Shown: positions 12,400-26,349 of the stretch, in pieces
How the letters are laid out: every line of letters begins with the position of its first letter
Position numbering within the stretch: the first letter of the stretch is position 1
Assembly: GCF_958298935.1 (NCBI RefSeq)
Contig: NC_084921.1
Span: forward strand, 506,001-570,000
DNA length: 64,000 nt
From: Phragmites australis
Taxonomy: Eukaryota > Streptophyta > Magnoliopsida > Poales > Poaceae
Direction: 5' to 3'
Translations under genes and position numbers: made by a program
The notes under the pieces: model-generated
Seen by the model: the letters and a program-made list of their open reading frames with translations, nothing else
Database searches by the model: none
What the model was told of the DNA's origin: nothing

Positions 12400-13800
12400 T
12401 AAATCAGCTACTAGGTTTGTAGCACCGGTCTCCAATATGATTCTAACCATCCCCACTCGTTGCAGTGAGTTCAGTCCGCAAAGCGCTGTTGGCCAACATG
12501 TACAACTTAGATAGTGTACATGCAAGACATATTTGTTTTATACCACTATATCTAATAAGCAACACGGTAGATTGCTATCTCATTTTACTTCTCTACATGC
12601 ATGCAGAGTACATGCATGCACGTTGGCACACACAACTTGACTCTACCAGTAGTGCTATACGCTAGAGTCTAGACCCATTTTTAGGTTGCCCCTCCCCCGC
12701 AGATCGACAACTCATCGTTGTTTGAGAACAAACTTGAGCAGTATCTTGCAAGCTGGCCGAGGACAAAGGTTAGTGATGCATGTTGCAAAGCGCTAGAAGC
12801 AGAGGTTGTGTGGCATGCCAAAGTGAGGGAAGCAACAGGACAAGTGGGCCAAGCCCGCCCTTCTCTAATCCTCAGATCGCGCGCTACGCTGCATAGAAAA
12901 ATGGCCTAATTTTACCACCACAATTGCAACATTCATGAACGGCCACTATGCATCCATGTGAGATCTCTAGAAAATTGCTGGAACACACAGTCATCGTTGT
13001 TGTAGTCATTCGAAAAGAATTATGGATTGGTCCATATTCAGATGTAGAGTTCGAGATACGTTTTATAATTGGTTATTAAAAAATCATTGTATCAACCCCG
13101 TCTTTTCTTGCAAAATTTACATAAAACGTGTCATTTCAGAACTTGCGCATGACGTTGAACAACTGGGCCAGATAGGTCAAGTCAATGATGGCTTAAATGA
13201 GCCCATCTAGGCCCATTGTTGAGCGGCGAGCATAATGGGTTGGGTGAGGTTTTTGAACATGAATCTTATTGGCCCTTGTAGAATTGCAAAGGAGTGGGCC
13301 AACTTACGTGGGCTAATTTTATGGGCTATTGGTTGGTGATATTTATGGGCCACTTTTATGTCGGCAATTCTTATACACTGGCCAATCAAGCGCCGTTGAA
13401 ACTGATCAGCTTTAACTAATCCTAAAGCTCATGGTTTTAACACCCTCGTCGTTCAACTGGTGTATAGAAAATACCCTAATTTAGATAAGGATATTTCAAA
13501 ATATAATACTAAATCTGTATGTCATTCAAGATTTGACACCTTGCTCAGAGTGATCCTATATATTATTGTGATATGATAGTGTCAAATCCTAAAAGACATA
13601 CGAACTTAATGTTATATTCTACAATCTCCCACGTAGTCCCTCTTGAACTTCCGCACATGCGTTGGTGACACTGCCTCCCAATGGAACAACATATACTGCC
13701 ACCTCATTCTCACCATCTCGCGTGTTGCCCTCTCTTTCAGTGAACACTTGACACCAACATTCAATGCCTTGTTGTCCAAAACACACGGGGAGGGGACAAA
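12400..13800. other. Gene-free stretch
   Basis: Only short frames without recognisable similarity are seen. The composition is that of degraded intergenic DNA. No terminal repeats or RNA genes were noticed. Confidence 0.5.
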
Positions 13801-14078
13801 GGGCCTGTTTGGATATGTTGTGGCTTCAGAGCTTCTGGCTAGCTGAGAAAGTAGCTGTGACTATTGAATTTTGGTTGTTGGCCTTTATAATAAACTTTTA
13901 GCTTCTCAGCACAACCAAAAGCCAGCCAGAACCTGCTTCTCAGCTTTTAGTTCATTTCAACCACAACCGTTTTCTCAGCCAGCTAAAAGCCACCAGAAGT
14001 TAGGGACAGAAGCCAGCCGTTTGGATAGCTTATGTCTTTTTTTCATGGAAAACTGAAAAAGCCTATCCAAATAGGGGG
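13801..14078. mobile_element. MITE with GTTTGGATA-type inverted ends
   Basis: The left end GGGCCTGTTTGGATA and the reverse complement of the right end CCCCCTATTTGGATA match through TTTGGATA. The interior has inverted AGC-rich words (CTTCTGGCTAGCTGAG, AGCTTCTCAG, TCTCAGCCAGCTAAAAG). The length (about 278 bp) and the GGCCTGTTTGG start are typical of grass MITEs. I could not define the target-site duplication, so the superfamily is left open. Confidence 0.6.
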
Positions 14079-14972
14079 AAAGCCTCCTACACTGCAGTGC
14101 CATCCCGTTGCTCTTTGGTTTGACAACTTGCCATCTCATGTGGATGTGGTAGAGAAAGGGAGTTGTCTTTCCTTTCATCCATACCATTGTAATCCAAAAT
14201 GGTGGAGGAAGAGACATCTAACTAGCAAACTTCATAAGTACATGCAAAATTTCAGAAATGTCAATGCTACGATTATTTTCATAAAAGTTTTGTTCCACAC
14301 CTCCTAATGATTAGATGCCTGGAAAGGAGATGCATCGATCAGGCGACGAAGAACTCCACCGAGGGTTAGGAGAGGGGGTTGATTTAGGAGGGAGGCTGGC
14401 CCGGCCGAGGGGGAAGCCAGGTTAGCGTAGCGATGAGAGCATTGCTGGAGATGGGTGGAGGGAGGGTGGGAGGTGAGGGAGTGAGCATGGATGTGAGCTG
14501 GTGGGCAGCTGAAGACAGAGATGAGGACGTGAGGCATATATAAAGGTTGAAGACGGTTGCAACTACTCGTGGAATTTTTATTTTTAGCCCTTTTTGAAAA
14601 TAGTTTTTACAAATAAACCCTATAGGAAAAGATGTCTAGAAATGGACCCTTTTTACGACAGCACTACATGTGGCTTCGTATTTCTATTGCATGACGCCAT
14701 ACATCTTGGCAACGATATATGCCACATTGGATGTGTCCCCTGGAACATATGGATGACATGTTAAATAACGACGCCAAAAGACATGGTGACATATTTTAGT
14801 ATCACAACGCCATTATTCTTGGCGCCGTTCTTTGGGACTGAAAATGGCCTGCTCATCTACCTGCCTTGTCTCATGTCACTTTCCCAAATATCCGACGCCA
14901 GCCCACAAACCGCCGCTGCCCTATTCCTTTGGCCTTGCCCTCCCCTGTCGCCGGTATGATCCGTAAGGCGCT

Positions 14973-17900
14973 TGTTAGACCCGACCAAATTACACCTGGC
15001 TTAATCAATAATTAAGTCGATTAAAATGGAAGTAATTTCGACAGTCCTAATATATGCTCAACAAAGCCCAAGATCACAGTATATACTATTTACAATATAG
15101 TTTTATCACAAGATATGAACAGAGTACACAAGTTTTAACTTTTATTACAAACCTTGTTCCGAGTACCGTGTCTACTTAGTAACAGAGTTTTCAAATGCAG
15201 CGAAAAGATATTAGTAAAACAAAAGACCAATGGTACTATTGCCCATAAGACACCATCGGGACTAGCTCAGACATTCGATATCTACTCCTGGCCATCTCCA
15301 GCATCAGCAAGATAAAAGTACTTGTATACGAGTTTTACCGTTACCTGCATCAACTTAAGGGCAGCACCCTTAGTATGAAGGTACTCGCAAGACTTACACA
15401 ATATGGGTATATATATTTCCGACTCTAAGGATAATGCATTGAGTTGAATAGCAAGGAATAGTCACAAAGTTAAGTTGACTCAGCGAAAAGTATTTTAACA
15501 AGTATATGGATTTGAACGACTAGCATTGACTGACAATAAATATCTCTTCAATAAAGTAAACTTGCTCATCTTAAATAAGTATCCGCCCATGCTTCTCTCA
15601 GAAGCCAACATACTTTCCCTTTCTTTTTCCCAAACTGAACGAAACTCTACGATTGATGTCCAATGAAACTTAAGCATGCTCATGACTGAGAGCGTGACAA
15701 TTTGAATTGATCTTACACCCTACAGGAGGTACATCTTTACCCACATGACTCGGGTCCATCCTCTTGGCCCCTGAGATAGCCTTTCTCATACATAGAACTA
15801 CCCACTTTCACATTCCCCAATAGCACCAGGGTTACCGCGAGTATGTCCTGGACACCTCCAGCTCCTCTCCACCTTGCATCTCCTTGTACTTTATCTTCGT
15901 GTCATAGGGTCACAAGTCCAGCGTTATCACGGCATACGATAATCAGATTATCTTACCATTAGATAGACATGTGGAAGTACAAAAAGTGCTTAAGCCAACC
16001 GCACTAACGATCGATGCTTAAATGATGCAAGCGGTCTATGACACCCGATTCTCCTCTCCCGAATTGCTCCTAGCACCTGCTCACATCTCGTCTCAACTTT
16101 TCCAACTCACCATCCCAACTTATCATTCATTTGTTAATGTATTTGAAATTCCTATAACTCGTAAAAGGCGGTGACATTCATCGCCCGACTTCTACCGATG
16201 ACCTATGTAAGACTAAGCAATTACCGTATCACTTTTAAGTTGGATCATGTCATGAAAATTGTAACACCCTGATTTTCAGAATTTACAACTTTAAAATTTT
16301 CCAAGATTATTGAATAACTTCACCAGTAGAATAGGTTTAAAACCTATTTTCATAAACAATCAATCAATATAGGTTATTATTTTGTGTGCATTGCATGCTG
16401 AGTTTTGTTAGTAGCCAGATAAATGCATTAGAGTTCTTTTTCTTTATCTTTGGTGTTTTTGTTAAAAAGATTTTGAAAACGTTTTACAAAACTCTGAAGT
16501 AAGCTAGTTAAGGATCTTAATTGTTAGAATTCAAAATCCTAGAATTTATTATCTATTCAATTCTTGATCATACCTGATCCTTCTCCAGCTCAATTAAAAT
16601 CTTATCCAAATTCTTGTTTAAAGCCAATCTCTCCTCTTTCTCAAATTCTACCCAAATCTAAATTCAAATTCCTTATCTACTCCTATTCTTTTTCAACCTC
16701 ATTTTTCATTTCTCTTAAATTCACTCCAAGCTCAATTCAAATTCAAACCCTATTCAAATTTCTCTGCAAAAGTTTCTTTTTTAAACCCTAGATATACCTA
16801 AAGTGGCTTTGGGCTCAATCTTGCTCAAGTCCAAACCCTTAGCCAAGTCTTCTAGATGGCCCAACAAAGGATCCATAAAATCTGTAAATTTTCGCGGAGT
16901 CCTGGACAGCCTCATCTTTTTATGAAGTTTCGGTGTTTAAAACTGCATCAAATGCAAATCTTGACAATACCAAAGTTGTATGTATCGTCGAGAGCTTTGA
17001 TTTGAACCTATGGAAGTTCCCTTTTGGATAATAGAGTTAGGAGTTATGGGCCCTGAAATCAGTGCTGCGCAGATAAGTCTGAGTTCAAACAGTTTTGTCT
17101 TTTGATGCATTTTTAGAAATCAAGATGGCGTTTTCAGAAGTCCCAATGAATACCAAAGTTGTAAATCGTTTCGAGTACTATAATTTAGAGTCCAGAAACA
17201 TCCAATTTAGGGTCCAGACAATGGAGATATCATTCTCCGAATAGAGAACTGCGTAAAAGGAAACCGTAACCAACTCGAACTCAAATCCGATTTGTGTTCG
17301 GCTTGCACTCCACCTCAACCAGCCGCCCCTAGCTCTATAAATATGAGTTGCACGCCCTCTCCTACCCCTATTCCACACCACCAAGCCCTAGACATCCCTG
17401 CTGCCCTATTCGTACGCCGCCGTTCGCTGGAGCCGCCGCCCGTGATGCGCTACATCGTCGTCTTGTCCGCGAATCCTCCTTCCTCGACCATCAAAGAAAG
17501 GTGATGACCCCTTATTTTTCTCCCTTACTACTGTTTTATCATCATACTAAGTCCCTAGCCAAGCCCTAGCCCCGGCCAAAGCCCGATCTACGTCACCACG
17601 GTCATCGCCGTCGTGGATAGCCGTGCTGTAGCTGATTGGCATCAACGTTCCTAGCTGACCGGAAGTCAAATCACCAAGCCCTTTCATCGGTACATGTCCC
17701 ATGATGTCCCCCACACCCTGACCAATCACTTCAATCAGTAGAGTAGCCAAACCACCGTAATCAAGATCGACATACCTGTTGTCTAGTTTCTGGATGCGTT
17801 ATGCACGCACACCAGATTTGCATTCGTGTTCGCTGTCAATTTGAAAACCATATAGATGCACCAACCACGTCACGGTATGTCCCATTGAGTTTTCTACGTG

Positions 17901-20900
17901 ACCCTAGGAGCCCATTCCCGTTTGTGCAGCAACACGACCGGAACGCGATTACCAACCACAGCATGTCACAACCATCACCCGTCTTATCTCTGCTGATATT
18001 TCTTACTCTCAGTGGATGATCTACCAAAACCCATGCCATAGCATTGTGTTCCTGGGATATGAACATCTCTATTCAAACGGTTTCTCAAATTTTATAGTCA
18101 ATCTCCTGGAACGCGAGCATCTTCGTTATTGTGTCTGTTCACGGTCACCACCAAATCTTGCAGCAGTCATCGCTATTTTGCCGCTACCTCGGATGACCTC
18201 TTATAAAACCAACCATGCCACTGAGTTAGTCTTTCCACGTTCTACACCATGCTTCCCTCGTTTCACTGAAATGCCATTAAAGACTGACATCGATGTCAGT
18301 GACCACGCACCCGATTGCTATCTTCGACGAAACCCGAACCACCACCACTACATAGAGTCACCGGTAGTATCCTTAACCTAAAAGGATAACCCCAGCCATT
18401 TGATCATGGGTGGTCGAGGCTAGACCTTAGCGTATCCCTTCTTTAATCAAAGATGTTACTTGCATAGCATGCCAAGTCAGCGTCACATCATTCTCCTTAG
18501 CCTAGTCAGCGAAGCCTGGTCTACCCTACACTTCTTGAATCTTGCGCAATGATGCTGTCAAGCCTGGCGCAATGATTGTGCAATAAACCCTTTTCCCATA
18601 GGAAGATAGTTTCGGTAAACCAGCATTTCCTTTTCAGTCTAATCCATCTCCCGAAAGCTGTTCTCTTTTCATCTTAACTCCGATTTAGGTGATTCTTACG
18701 TCTAAGTGTTTCTAAAATCATCCCTATCCAGCCATAATATTTTTAAAGTGTTTTAATGATATTTGATATATTGTTCTTAGTGCTTTCCTTTGTGTTGTTT
18801 GTCGGTAGTTCTCGCGATTAGTCAATAATGTTCCGAAGCAGTTCGAGAGATTTTAAGACCAAGATTTTGATAACACTGGGCAACATTGGGTAAAAGGAAA
18901 GTACCCTTTATCATCTTGAACCTATGATTTAAACTGTTTTGTTTTACAAAATTGTATGCAGTGTTTGTCAATATGATGGGTAGTCACCTATGTTTGGGTT
19001 TTCCCTAGATTTTTCCTTATCATCTTTTAGAATCTAGATGGTTTATGGTCAAATATTTTTGGTGGGTAGATTGCTTAGCCATGCTTTTGGGATGTTGAGA
19101 AGTATCATATACTTGATTAATTAACTTATGCAATAATGGTGTTTAACTTGTTAATGATATAATAACATGGAACCTTAGGCCTTGAGCAAAGTAGTGTTTG
19201 TTGATGATGATGGTTATGTTGTTGACTTAGTGTTTGCTCAAGTGACCTAAGTAAGGACCAGTTCGTGGAGCGACAACCAAAAAATATTGTACCAACCACG
19301 AGACCTAGTATGGGACAGACCTGACATATTAATTAGTAGATTTCAGTTTTTGTGCATGCCAAATGGAAGAGTGGATGTGTGGGGACGGCTATAGCCAGAA
19401 CCATTTGGTGAGTGGTATGAGATGTGTAGTGGAAGGAAAGGGTGAAAATTTTCTGGAAACTACAAGGTGCAAAAGGGGGCTTCTGGGTGGGGCGAAAACC
19501 ACTTTTGACGGCATTGAAACCTAGCGGTCATGCACATACTGGATGAAACTTTGTAACGGCTTTGAAGTGACTTTCCAGGTGACACACCACTGGCGTGTGT
19601 TAAGTGTCTAGCTAACACGGCAACATGTAAATCACGACTTGGGGGAAAGCTGGACAACCTCTACAGTGTATAAAATCTGATATATCAGCTGTGCTCACGG
19701 TTATGAGAGACTTGGATCCTCACACGATTAGTGGATTATGGTTATGGGTTGTGGTTATGGGTTTGGTTGTGATTTTGGTTCTAGTATAGGGAGTACTAGA
19801 CGGTTATAGTATGTAAGGTGGGGAGCTTTGTATGTTGGGTATTGAACTATATGAGTTACATTTACTTAATAATTCTTTAATATTTTTTTAGTCCAAATAT
19901 ATTTTCATTACTCGCAGTTACGCAAATATACCATATGTCAGCCTATTCTTGATATAAGCCTGCATATCATTATCTTCCCCACACTTGCTGAGCACGTCAT
20001 GTGCTTACACTTGCTATTTTCCCTATGCCATGCGACATGTGTGCTGCTGCTCAGTGAGTGAAGATATTGAAGACTATCAAGACGAGGTTGTGACGTTCTA
20101 GACGTGTGTCTCCCGGTCGGTTGCTTGCGGTGTTGTTGGGCACCAGTGCTTCTGTTCTTCTGCAGATATCTTCATAGAAGACAATATATGTCAATTGCTG
20201 TAAGAATTTAAAGTTTATTTAATAAAAATTATTGCTTTTGTTACTTCACCTGTGACGTCCTTATGTGTGTTGAACATCCTAGGCACACATAAGTCGCATC
20301 TGATTTTGTCCGTTAAAACCGGGTGTGACAAAAATACCCAGGTTACAAGGATCAGGATTAACAACTTTATTAAGATAGGTGATATGCAACAAATAGGATC
20401 TACCAGATTCCTGATATCGACTCATCATCACATGCATATACGACATATAGCAAAATCTAACAAATTGACCAGTAATTCACCAAAATATAGGAGAAATATG
20501 ATAGATTCTTGCCTGTTGTTTCCCTGATGCTTCCTGCACAACACTCACAGAACTCCGCTTGTTCGTTTGTGGTTTCAACCACGTGACACTCTAAAGCATG
20601 AGATTCTAAATAAAGATGACAGTGCATTACAATGAGTATGATGACATGCAATGAAAGAGGCTCCACAATGTATGACAATAGTGAAGATGCAATGATTCAC
20701 GATGTGAGTTTAAATCATTAAGGATTTCCTTAAATTTGGATTATCATTAATCATGTAGTATCTTTCCTAGATTAAATAAGCTTAGCTCAAAGCTTATACC
20801 AAAATAGAAATTTAATTTATACTTAACATGAGTGTGATTATTTTTATTGAATAGGGCATCAATTAATAAGATTTACAAAATTGATTTCATCAATTTGGAG

Positions 20901-22574
20901 TTACCAATAAATCATTATGAATTAATGAAGCTTAAATACATTTTATTAATCAAAGAAATATCAACATGTATATCACGGATCCTAGTATTTTTAACATGTA
21001 GAGTGTGAATAAAAAATCTAACAAAATTGGTTTCACAATTTTTGAAGCTATATTTAGTTTTCTATGCATTTTACAAGTTTTCATCCGAATTTGCAATGCC
21101 ACAATAAATTGATTTTGCCCTTTTCTAAATAACTGGATTATTAAATGACCCTAATCCTTTCTGTACTGGTGGCTGGCTAGCTGGAGTCACTGACTGTGGG
21201 CCAGAGCTTATTTGACTCGGGTCAAAATAGCCAAGGCGCATAGCGACGTCGACTCGGTTGGACCTTGCCAGTGGTGAGGAACGGTGGAAACCGACCAATC
21301 GAGAACACCCCCAGAACCAACATGACGTGAGTAACACTTTGGTGTCACTCGTGGCGGTTGGCGATGAGCGAAAAGCGGCCAGCGACATGGACGGCGGAGG
21401 CTCAGTCTGGCTCACTAGTGGCGAACGACGACCTAATCAGCCCGGCTGAAAACACCTACAAAATATAAGTGGATGTGTGGACGCAACGATGTCCCTAGTT
21501 GCCAATGGGCCCGACTGTGGCTTGGCTAGCGAAGTGCGCCGAGGCAGCAACGGTGGGTGGCTTACGTGGACATGCGCGCCAGCGACGGGCCAAGTACCAA
21601 TTTACGCGCGTGGAAGAGAGAGAAGAGCTCAGGGAAGCTTACTGAGCTCTTGGCTAGGTTGGAGCAGTGGTGTGGTGGTAGGTTGATGGTGGGGTGGTAG
21701 TGAAAACCGTCGGAGAAGAGGAAGATGACGCGAGGAGCTTAAATCCAGTGAGGAAGAGACGGATTCGCGCGAAGAACCGCACCAATAAGGTCATGGGTTC
21801 CTCCTCCATGCTCCATGAGGCTCGGGCTTGGCTGTTTTGGCTGTGGGCATGGGGGATTTGGGTGGCGGCGTGCATTTGCATGCTCTGCTCTCCTCGGTCG
21901 GGTGAGAGAATGAGCAGAGTGTGAAAGAGAGTTGATAAAGAGAGAGACATGCGGGAACAGAGGACGGCGGTTGATTTCTCGTGAAGCAACTCATGGCCAG
22001 CGACGTGGCACTGGCTGCGGAAGTCAACAAAACCAATGGTAACTGGCGATGTGGCTCGATAGAGACAGAGAGGCATAGAGGTAGGGGATGACGAGGGGTC
22101 CTGCATGAACAGTAACCGACATGTGAAAATATCTCCGCTCAACTCCACTGATAAAAAAACAGGTCTTCCTGTGGCTTAAAAATTGTGGGATAATTTTTTT
22201 GTGAAACTATAATTTATGTGCAAACCATTTTAAGTGGTTTAGCACAAAAATCCTAAGCGAAAGTTAAATGAAAATTCACCAAATTTGCAACCTTTTCAAA
22301 CTTGCTTCAATTTTTAAGGCCTCAATTTAAATCCCAAAAAATTGGGAAAATTCACTAATATTCTTTACATACCATATAATAATTTATAAAATTATTTCAA
22401 ACCCTATGATGCATAGTGTATCTGTGAGTTTCTTTACAACACATCACTTTCCATTAAATTTATCATTTTTTTTCTAACTTCAATTGAATTAATTACTTGC
22501 TCAAAACTTCAATTATGATGTCAATTATGCTCATAAATAATTAATGATATGATTAAGGATTTTGGGCTATCACA
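14973..22574 (-). mobile_element. Solo LTR, about 3.5 kb, split by a second solo LTR
   Basis: On the minus strand it begins TGTGATAGCCC (22574) and ends GGGTCTAACA (14973). Flanks GCGCT (14968-14972) and ACGCT (22575-22579) agree at 4 of 5 bases, consistent with an aged 5-bp duplication. The element consists of 14973-16259 plus 20336-22574, about 3.53 kb. No gag or pol reading frame is present, which fits a solo LTR. A pyrimidine-rich leader-like region follows ATTTAAG around 21730 on the minus strand. Confidence 0.65.
16260..20330 (+). mobile_element. Solo LTR, 4,071 bp, with perfect TSD
   Basis: The element starts TGTAACACCC and ends GGGTGTGACA, near-perfect inverted termini. It is flanked by exact 5-bp duplications AAAAT (16255-16259 and 20331-20335). 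A promoter-like CTATAAATA at about 17335 precedes a CT-rich leader. AT-rich poly(A)-signal-like sequence lies near the right end (TTTAATAAAAATTATTG, about 20217). No gag-pol frames exist inside. It inserted into the 3.5-kb solo LTR and is therefore younger. Confidence 0.85.
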
Positions 22575-23745
22575 ACGCTGGCCTGGCCGACGGCGCCCCG
22601 TTCCTCCTTATTTCAGATCTCCGTGGACTCAGTTCGGTCTTTGGAGCGCCAGACATGGTGTGAGTCTCCCTCAAAATCTTAGCCTTTGCTATTATGTTTC
22701 ACCTTATGTATGTTTGCTAGTGAAACATTTTGAGATAGATCTAGAGCGTTGTAGCAACTTGTGCCTTCCCTAGTTATTGCCTTGATTTAGATGAGGAATA
22801 GTGACACCCTGATATACTTTAGGTTTTGATTCTTCTTAATTGCGTCGTTTGGTTTAGGTTGATTTATTATGCAGCACAATTTATGGATTTTGGAGAGATT
22901 CTTTGCATGTATTCTATTGAATTTGCTCTAGCTCAGAGCTAATATGTGTGTTACTCAAAATATCTAGCGGTAGCAATCGTTCTTTCTTGTTCTCTGAATG
23001 GATGGGGATGGCATTTGTTGGTTGCGATCTTGTAGATCATATGTATTTACAAGGAGGTCATATTTGCTAGAGATTAGTGGTATTGTAGTAACTAGGTAGA
23101 AAAATTGGAGTGAGGATGTTGTAGTTGTAAATTTGTAACTATCTTTTTCTCTTTTTCCTTAAAAAACTATATGGTTGATTCCAATTTTAAAATCATATGG
23201 TTGCCATAATTGCTCTACTATTACTCAAGATTGATTCCATTTTTTCTGAACTAATAAGGCTCTTAAAAATATTGGGTTGCAATTATCAAACCGGGTTGAG
23301 GTAATACTATGCCATTTTCCTAACTCCTGAACATCAAGTTATGAATGGTGTGAAAGAAGCAAGCGGCAACGACAAAGTCTCAATCTAAACCCTCAAGTGT
23401 GTTGTGTGCAGAACAAAACACACAAAAGGTATAAAATTTCATATGCATAATCCATATACAGGATATCCTCATATATTCATATGCATAGTGGTATGCATAA
23501 TGTTAGGCATGAAATGGTGTTACTTGCAAACAAAAATTCAATTGTTGGTCATTTGAGTAGAAAGTAATTGCACTAGAATCAATCTAGAATGAAATGATCG
23601 TATTAGGAGGCCTAACTAGTAGTTTATGAAGCATCCATGTTCTCTAGTTTTGTAGGGTCTATAAGAACTTATCTTGATTAGTTTTCATATGCATGGGGTC
23701 ATATTGTCATTCATTTGAATTGATGCATTGTGTGGATGTTTGTAG
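22575..23745. other. MULE subterminal and leader region
   Basis: This continues the left subterminal part of the MULE interrupted at 14972. It begins GC-rich (22575-22650) and becomes AT-rich. No other gene is seen. It probably contains the transposase promoter and leader introns. Confidence 0.4.
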
Positions 23746-26349
23746 ATGGCTAGATTTGTGAGGTTGAACCATGGAGGTACTGTTTAGAGGGATGATAATG
23801 ATAGCGTCATATTTGTCAACATGGGAGAGGAGACACTGTTGTTTGGTGTAACTCCGTCGTTGTCTACTTTGTGTGCTCGGGTGAAAGAGCGGTTGGGATG
23901 GACGGAAGAAGAGGTTGATGTTGGGTTCGAAGGGAGTATTGATGGGTTCGAATGGACCACGTATAAAGATGATGGCCCAAATAGGTAATGAGAGTGAATG
24001 GGATGCTTACATTAAAATCGTGATGGAGTCAAAAGTAAGAGTTTTAGATTTGGTGGTCCGAAAGGTGACGAGTGCTCCTTCGCAACAATGCGGAGTTGAA
24101 GTAACTCTACCATCGCAACCACCGATAGAAGATGATGTGGAGCTCAATCTGGATATCGAGCCTGTGGCACATGTGTTTGTTGAAGATGATGAAGTTCCCC
24201 AGGGTGGCACTATGGAAGCACCGATTGTTGATGATGTTGGAGACATGATCCCTAACAATTCAGTTGGAGGCGACATCACAATCGACCGGGTGGACGTAGG
24301 TGTGTTCGGTGATAACGAGACATATGAGGATGGCAGAGCTATTAACTCGGATGATGATAGACCGATGTCGTAGTTGTCCCCTAGAGAGATTGCTGCCTTG
24401 AGAAAGATAGTTAGTGACCATGATCCCCTTATGCCTGATTTTAGGGACCTTAGCTAGGCGTATAGAACAATGACTTGATGCAGAGTACGGAGAGAATTGT
24501 TCCCCACCCGCTGATTCGACTATTATCATTAGTAAGGGGATGATCTTCCCAACTTTGGAGGCATTGAAGTTGTGGATGCAAGAGTATGCGATTTGGCATC
24601 GCCAACCCCATCGTGTGGTTCACTCGCACGAGAAAAGGCGGTACGTAATCAAATGCAGGAGGGGTTGTCAGTGGACCGTAGGTGCGTGCAAGACTAGAAT
24701 GGATCAATGGAAGATTACTAGTGTTGTGTAGCCTCACACTTGTGGTACCACTAAGCCTGAGATGAAGCACCAACAATTGACATCTAAGTTCATTGCCAGC
24801 CGGTTAGTCAATACCATCAAGCATATGCCTATGATGCCCGTGTGTGCCCTCATTGAGTTGGTTGTGATTATTTGGAAGTATCCCATTAAATATGGGAAAG
24901 CATGGCGTTCGAAGCAACATGCCCTGAAAATGTGCTATGGGGGATTGGGCTGAAGCATATGAGTGTTTGCCGGCCATGTTGCACGCAATGAAAGCTAAGA
25001 ATCCTGGGATGCATTTCGAGTATTAGCCAAAACCAAATACCATGCGAGAGGGTGATGGGAGGCAGATATTCTTCAAAGCGTTTTGGATGTTTGGACAATG
25101 CATAGAAGCTTTCAAGCATTGTTAGGACATCTTCTCCATTGATGGGACTTTTCTAACAGGGAAGTACGAGGCCATGCTACTTATTGCTATTGGGATAGAT
25201 GCAGATCGTCAATTGGTCCCTCTGGCATTCATTCTCATCGAGAAAGAGAGAACTTCTAGTTGGGTGTGGTTCCTAAGGCATGTCCGGAGAGTGGTTGTGG
25301 GACCTACCCGTGAGGTTTGTATAATATCCGATAGGCACACTGGCATTCTGAATGCGATTAGAGAGGACATACCGGGGCATGGACAAGTGCATCATTGGTG
25401 GTGCACGAGACACTTGGCGCAAAATATTATAGGGCATGGCAAGATTAGAGATAATTTCAAGCCATTCGAGGATGTTTGCCGACAAACAGAGCCATGCCTA
25501 TTCAAAGAAAAGATGAAGAAGTTGCCGTTGAAGACAAATGAGCAGGGGAAAGAATTCTTTAATGGTTTGATTGCCAGCAAAGAAATGTGGTCCCTCGCGC
25601 ATGATACAGGAGGCCGATGCCATGGATTCATGACAAGCAACATGGCTGAGATCTTCAATAGTTTACTTAAGGGTGTTCGGTCGTTGCCTGTTACCGCAAT
25701 TGCCTCGTACACATTCTACAAGTGCGCGAAGTGGTTCGTAGACTGGCTCCGTGATGCTAAGGCTCTAACAGTGAGAAACAAGATGTGGACGCCACAGGTT
25801 GCTAGTGAGCTTGCCAAGGCAAAGAAGAACGCTGATGCTTAGAAGGTGACCTGTTTTGAGATGGACACATCGATGTATGAGGTTATTGAGGGAGGGAGAA
25901 CAACTGTGGGAGGAGAGCACCGAAGTACACATAAGCACAAGGTGGTTATCACCACGAATACTTGCATATGTGGCATACCGACCTTGTTGCATATGGCATG
26001 TTCCCACATGATCACAACTTGTCGAGATCGTGGTGTTGATGCGAAGGTGCCAGTTCGAATGGCGCGCTACTACAGTGAGGGGTCGTTATTGCAGACCTGG
26101 ACTCCTCGGTTCGAATCGCTCCTTAACGAAGATCAATGGGAACCATACTCTAGTCCTCGGTACGTGACGAATAAGGCCATACTGCGGAAGAAGAAAGGAG
26201 GAAGAGGATCATGGCAACATCCTGGCTGGCTCCCCTCTGATTGGCAATGCCAAGATCATGGTGATATCTTGCAGGGTCACCATCATCTCTCTACAAGGAA
26301 GGTGGAAGGAGTGCGTCTCTGGTCTCCATCTATCGACGAGTACGGTTAG
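23746..26349 (+). pseudogene. MuDR-type transposase (mudrA-like), lightly decayed
   Basis: The reading starts MARFVRLNHGG at 23746. An acidic N-terminal part (24050-24370) follows. Next is the Mut-type DNA-binding segment (24540-24780) with KRRYVIKCRRGCQWTV. The MULE DDE core at 25140-25842 has the first Asp in SIDGTFLTGKYE (25141) and the second in IISDRHTG (25330). A SWIM zinc finger follows near 25957-26030 (TCICGIPTLLHMACSHM, CxC...CxH). A few in-frame stops (near 23785, 24729, 25024, 25122 and 25840) and a frameshift near 23930 prevent a full-length product, but long segments stay open. Such proteins cut and paste MULEs by binding their long terminal repeats. It is the most complete transposase in the window and probably belongs to the 14571-32874 element. 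Confidence 0.85.
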
